The translations under genes were made by a program, and so were the position numbers. Below are positions 6,362 through 9,581 of a DNA stretch of 9,581 nucleotides, one piece after another. Each line of letters opens with the position of its first letter. Position 1 is the first letter of the stretch. The notes under the pieces were generated by a model, which saw nothing but the letters and a program-made list of their open reading frames with translations, made no database searches and was not told the origin of the DNA. Source of the DNA: UMGS1696 sp964430105 (lineage in GTDB: Bacteria; Bacillota; Clostridia; Oscillospirales; CAG-272); NCBI GenBank assembly GCA_964430105.1, contig CAYSEF010000055.1, positions 1 through 9,581 on the forward strand. Direction: 5' to 3'.

Positions 6362-7487
6362 GCTTCGTCTTTGCGTGACCTTGCTCATGCTCTGCTGTAT
6401 TGTTTTTACCGCTGTAATCCCCGTTTCTGCCGCCACTTATCCAAAACCGTCAGATAAGGTCGCAGACGAAGCGGGAGTTCTTTCGGAAAACACTATCCGC
6501 AGTATCAAAAATACAAACGAAAAGCTCACTAAGGATGTGGGCGCTGCTGTTGCTGTCTGCACTGTAAAAACTACAGGTGACACAAATATTGCAGACTACG
6601 CAAGTGCCGTATTCAAGGAATGGAAGCTTGGTGAAGGCGTTCTCATACTTATCGCAAACGACGACAACAACTACTATTTCGTACAATCCGTAGGCGTTGA
6701 GAAGATTATCACAAACGAAGTCCTCGCTAATGTGCGTGACACCTGCCTTGAAGAAGATTTCGCCGCAGGAAACATAGACCGTGGTGTATTCAAAGCTGTA
6801 ACAAGACTTTCTTCTCTGCTGGTCAGCGCACTTGAAGATGCTGTGGCTGATGAAAACACTGAAAATCAGGGAGCTACATCCACTGATAAAAGCGAAAAAG
6901 GCACTACCTTCGGTTCTGTTTTAGTAGGATTTTTCAAATTCGTACTTTGGGTAGCTCTGATTTTAATTATTTTGTTCGTAGCACTTTTCGTTGCTGCGCT
7001 CTTCAACGACGATGCCGCTTCGATTTTCTCCTTTGTATGGCAGAATCTGATACTGCGTAAGAGAAACAACAAAGCTTATTCCATGCCGGGCGATTATTAC
7101 GACGAAAGACTTTACGGAAACGGAAATCGTGGCAATTACCAGCGTAATGCTCAACAGCGTCGCAATCCCGACCAGCACAGACCTAACTCCAACCGCCGTC
7201 CACCGCAGAATTACGGTGCGCTTCCAAGCCCTTCAAACGGAGCAAACGGAGCAAACGGAAACAGGGGTAATTATCCGCAGAATCGTCAGATGAATCAGAA
7301 TCGTCAGCCTCAGAACAGACCTTCTAACGGTCAGACATATTATAACGCAGACGGAACTGTTCGCAGACCAAGACAAAACCCGAATTCTCAATACAATCAT
7401 AATGTAAACAATCAGAATCAGAATACTCAATTCGGTGATGAAACAAGACAGTTTATCATCCCCGGACGTGAACAAAACAGAAGATAA
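6321..7487 (+). CDS. TPM-domain (YgcG-like) membrane-anchored protein
   Basis: 388 residues in four parts. A signal peptide occupies about 1-38 (basic start, then LLMLCCIVFTAVIPVSAA). A TPM domain at about 46-168 is recognised from VADEAGVLS, the VGAAVAVCTV strand, WKLGEGVLILIANDD and VGVEKIITNE. A membrane span follows at about 200-228. The last 140 residues are low complexity, rich in Asn, Gln, Arg, Pro and Tyr, and basic. Topology would put TPM outside and the tail in the cytoplasm. TPM domains occur in envelope proteins of unclear activity (a phosphatase in plants, a photosystem II repair factor). No Shine-Dalgarno sequence is visible before 6321 or the in-frame ATGs at 6330 and 6345, so initiation probably depends on coupling to telA; 6345 would still leave a good signal peptide. 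Confidence 0.85.
   Translation: MNTMISSKMNYRSKLRLCVTLLMLCCIVFTAVIPVSAATYPKPSDKVADEAGVLSENTIRSIKNTNEKLTKDVGAAVAVCTVKTTGDTNIADYASAVFKEWKLGEGVLILIANDDNNYYFVQSVGVEKIITNEVLANVRDTCLEEDFAAGNIDRGVFKAVTRLSSLLVSALEDAVADENTENQGATSTDKSEKGTTFGSVLVGFFKFVLWVALILIILFVALFVAALFNDDAASIFSFVWQNLILRKRNNKAYSMPGDYYDERLYGNGNRGNYQRNAQQRRNPDQHRPNSNRRPPQNYGALPSPSNGANGANGNRGNYPQNRQMNQNRQPQNRPSNGQTYYNADGTVRRPRQNPNSQYNHNVNNQNQNTQFGDETRQFIIPGREQNRR
7235..7307 (+). repeat. Short in-frame repeats in the TPM protein tail
   Basis: A 9-nt unit AAACGGAGC is repeated in tandem from 7235 to 7259 (encoding Asn-Gly-Ala), and CAGAATCGTCAG occurs twice 18 nt apart (7278-7289 and 7296-7307, encoding Gln-Asn-Arg-Gln). Both are in frame with the low-complexity tail and suggest growth of the tail by slippage. 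Confidence 0.6.
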
Positions 7488-7512
7488 TAACATTTAATAT
7501 TAAGGTAACACT

Positions 7513-9498
7513 ATGATATCCATCAGCACAAACAACCTCGCCTATCGAATCGGTGTAAAGGAAATTCTCGCTGAGATAACATTTGCACTTGAAGAAGGCG
7601 ATCACCTCGGAGTCGTCGGAGTAAACGGAAGTGGAAAAAGCACCCTTCTCCGTATGCTGTGTGGCGAATACACCCCCGATGAAGGAGCTGTCTACATCGC
7701 TAAAGACAAAAGCGTTGGTATGCTCCATCAGGACGATGCATTTAATATAATCGACCTTGCCGTTACGGAAGAACAGCGTGAATATTCCCCGGTTGACAAT
7801 ACTGTACTTGGGCAAATGTACGCAGTTTTTCCCGATCTCTGCAAAGCGGAAATTCGTCTGGCAGAGCTTCAAAAGCTCCTTGACGAAACTCCGGCAGATG
7901 ATGAGGTCATGCTCAATCGACTATCTACAGAATATACAAACCTCAACAATCGCTACATCCGTGACGGTGGTTTACATTATAAATCACGCTGTCGCAGTAT
8001 CGTTGCCAATCTCGGCTTCGGTGAAGAAATGTGGAATGCTCCTGTCACACAGATGAGTGGCGGTCAGCGTACACGACTTGCTCTTGCACGGTTACTTTCC
8101 CGTGAGCCGGATATTCTCATCCTTGACGAGCCGACTAACCACCTTGACACCGACACCATGCTTTGGCTCGAAAATCACCTTGCCTCCTACAACAAATCAA
8201 AAACAGTAATCCTTGTTTCGCACGACAGACTTTTCCTTGATAGAGTCACAAATAAAACTCTCGATATCGAAAATCAACGTGCAAAGCTGTGGGGCTGTGG
8301 ATATTCGCAATATGTTGTCGAAAAAGAAGCGTGGCGCAAGGAGGCTGAAAAGAAATACAATCTTCAGCAGAAGGAAATCGCACGACTTGAGGCATATATT
8401 GAACAGCAAAGACGCTGGAATCGTGAACGCAATATTATAGCCGCAGAATCAAGAGAAAAAGCTATCGCACGAATGGAAAAGGTTGCCAAGCCGAAAGCTC
8501 CTCCGAAATCCATAAGCTTCACTCTAAATTCATCCGGCGAATCCGGCAATGATGTATGTGAAATAAAGCGTCTTACAATGGGCTTCGGTGCCAACATACT
8601 TTTCCGTGATTTGTCATTTCTTGTAAAAAAGCACGATCGCCTGTTTATCTGGGGGCCAAACGGTTGCGGAAAATCAACGCTGATCAAGCTTCTTCTCGGA
8701 CAGCTCGAACCAATTACCGGAACTATCGATTTCGGCTATAACGTGACGGTCGGATACTACGACCAGGAAAACCAGAATCTCGATGAGGACAACACTGTTC
8801 TCGACGAGCTTTGGAACGCATATCCGAACCTCACGCAGACTGAAATACGCAATACGCTTGCGCTGTTTTTGTTCCGTGGTGACGATATTGAAAAGGAAGT
8901 TCGTGTGCTTTCAGGTGGCGAAAGAGCCCGTTTGACTCTTGCAAAGCTCATTTTGTCACGAATGAATCTTCTCATACTTGACGAGCCTACAAACCACCTT
9001 GACATTGAATCTCGTGAAGCTCTCGAAAACGCACTTTCTCAATTCGACGGAACAATAATTGCTGTTTCGCATGACCGATATTTCACTCAGAAGCTTGCTA
9101 CAAGATTTATCGATCTCGGTGACGGTGGACGTGATTTCCGTGGTTCATACGAGGATTATCAGCTTTGGAGAGAAGGAAGAAAGCTTGACACTGCTGTAGA
9201 AACGCACAATTTCAAGCCTGTAGAGCAATCACAGAAGGAAGAATATCTCGAACGCAAGAAATCTCAGGCAGAAAAACGCAAGCTTGAGAAGCGACGCAAG
9301 GATATCGAAAGAGAAGTAAAGAAGCTTGAGTCTGAGCTTGTGGAAATAGACGACCTTCTGTTTGGTGATGCAGCGACAGATTATATTCGTGCAGCCGAGC
9401 TTTCCGACCGTAAGATCACCGTTGAGGATCGTTTAATGCAACTTTACGAAGAAGACGAAGCTGTTGCGGCAGAGCTTGAAGAATGGGAAAACGGTTGA
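7513..9498 (+). CDS. ABC-F family ATPase (YdiF/Uup-like)
   Basis: 661 residues with two ABC domains and no membrane span, the ABC-F plan. Domain 1: Walker A GVNGSGKS (36-43), signature SGGQ (182-185), Walker B LILDEP with D205 and E206. Domain 2: Walker A GPNGCGKS (381-388), signature LSGGE (466-470), Walker B LILDEP with D490 and E491. All catalytic residues are intact. A charged helical linker (about 270-330, including EAYIEQQRRWNRERN) is the arm that in known ABC-F proteins enters the ribosomal E site toward the peptidyl transferase centre. A coiled-coil C-terminal extension starts near 576, as in YdiF/Uup-like members. The expected role is relief of stalled translation; an antibiotic-protecting role cannot be excluded or shown. 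An AAGG site precedes the ATG by 7 nt; it is last in the operon, 25 nt after the TPM gene. Confidence 0.92.
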   Translation: MISISTNNLAYRIGVKEILAEITFALEEGDHLGVVGVNGSGKSTLLRMLCGEYTPDEGAVYIAKDKSVGMLHQDDAFNIIDLAVTEEQREYSPVDNTVLGQMYAVFPDLCKAEIRLAELQKLLDETPADDEVMLNRLSTEYTNLNNRYIRDGGLHYKSRCRSIVANLGFGEEMWNAPVTQMSGGQRTRLALARLLSREPDILILDEPTNHLDTDTMLWLENHLASYNKSKTVILVSHDRLFLDRVTNKTLDIENQRAKLWGCGYSQYVVEKEAWRKEAEKKYNLQQKEIARLEAYIEQQRRWNRERNIIAAESREKAIARMEKVAKPKAPPKSISFTLNSSGESGNDVCEIKRLTMGFGANILFRDLSFLVKKHDRLFIWGPNGCGKSTLIKLLLGQLEPITGTIDFGYNVTVGYYDQENQNLDEDNTVLDELWNAYPNLTQTEIRNTLALFLFRGDDIEKEVRVLSGGERARLTLAKLILSRMNLLILDEPTNHLDIESREALENALSQFDGTIIAVSHDRYFTQKLATRFIDLGDGGRDFRGSYEDYQLWREGRKLDTAVETHNFKPVEQSQKEEYLERKKSQAEKRKLEKRRKDIEREVKKLESELVEIDDLLFGDAATDYIRAAELSDRKITVEDRLMQLYEEDEAVAAELEEWENG

Positions 9499-9537
9499 TT
9501 CCCGTCAAATCATCGCAAGCAATCTCAAATAAAAAAG

Positions 9538-9581
9538 ACTGTAGTATACGGGGAAGATTCCCTGTTTACTACAGTTTTTTT
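9538..9581 (+). terminator. Rho-independent terminator of the ABC-F operon
   Basis: Arms ACTGTAGTATACGGGGAA (9538-9555) and TTCCCTGTTTACTACAGT (9558-9575) pair along 18 positions with one mismatch and one G-U wobble; the innermost pairs must open to form the loop. A run of seven T follows to the window edge. An A-rich run on the left (9529-9536) could let it act in both directions. Confidence 0.92.

Noticed and set aside
7456..7872. A 138-codon minus-strand frame over the TPM/ABC-F junction
   Set aside because: It overlaps the 5' end of a definite ABC-F gene including its Walker A motif, and shows no domain.

Overview
The window looks like chromosomal DNA from a Gram-positive bacterium of the Firmicutes, most probably a Clostridia member of the Ruminococcus/Oscillospiraceae kind. 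The grounds are the S10 ribosomal operon order, strong AGGAGG-type ribosome binding sites, Firmicutes-style ribosomal protein sequences, and a TelA / TPM-domain / ABC-F gene set typical of that phylum. The taxonomic call is an inference from protein style and was not tested by search.

Left part (1-3662, minus strand): the first eight genes of the S10 operon in canonical order, rpsJ, rplC, rplD, rplW, rplB, rpsS, rplV and the 5' end of rpsC, which runs off the window. Gaps between genes are 1-nt overlaps to about 20 nt, with one exception: 172 nt separate rpsJ from rplC, and that stretch can fold into several hairpins, the last ending about 15 nt before the rplC ribosome binding site.

Centre (3663-4187): a divergent control region. 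On the minus strand a good sigma-A-type promoter (TTGATT, 17 nt, TAAAAT) implies a leader of about 294 nt ahead of rpsJ. This leader holds repeated GGTTGC-type motifs and hairpins that could exclude one another, which suggests (but does not prove) autogenous or attenuation control of the ribosomal operon. On the plus strand an extended -10 promoter drives the second operon; the rest is AT-rich spacer.

Right part (4188-9581, plus strand): a four-gene operon with gaps of 36, 6 and 25 nt. It encodes an unrecognised membrane protein with eight predicted spans, a TelA-family (toxic anion resistance) protein, a secreted-then-anchored TPM-domain protein with a long basic Asn/Gln/Arg-rich cytoplasmic tail, and a two-domain ABC-F ATPase expected to act on the ribosome. 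A strong intrinsic terminator closes the window at 9538-9581. The first three genes read like an envelope-stress module; the ABC-F protein is a translation factor or antibiotic-protection type protein that probably shares the transcript. No mobile element, CRISPR array, tRNA or rRNA gene was seen.
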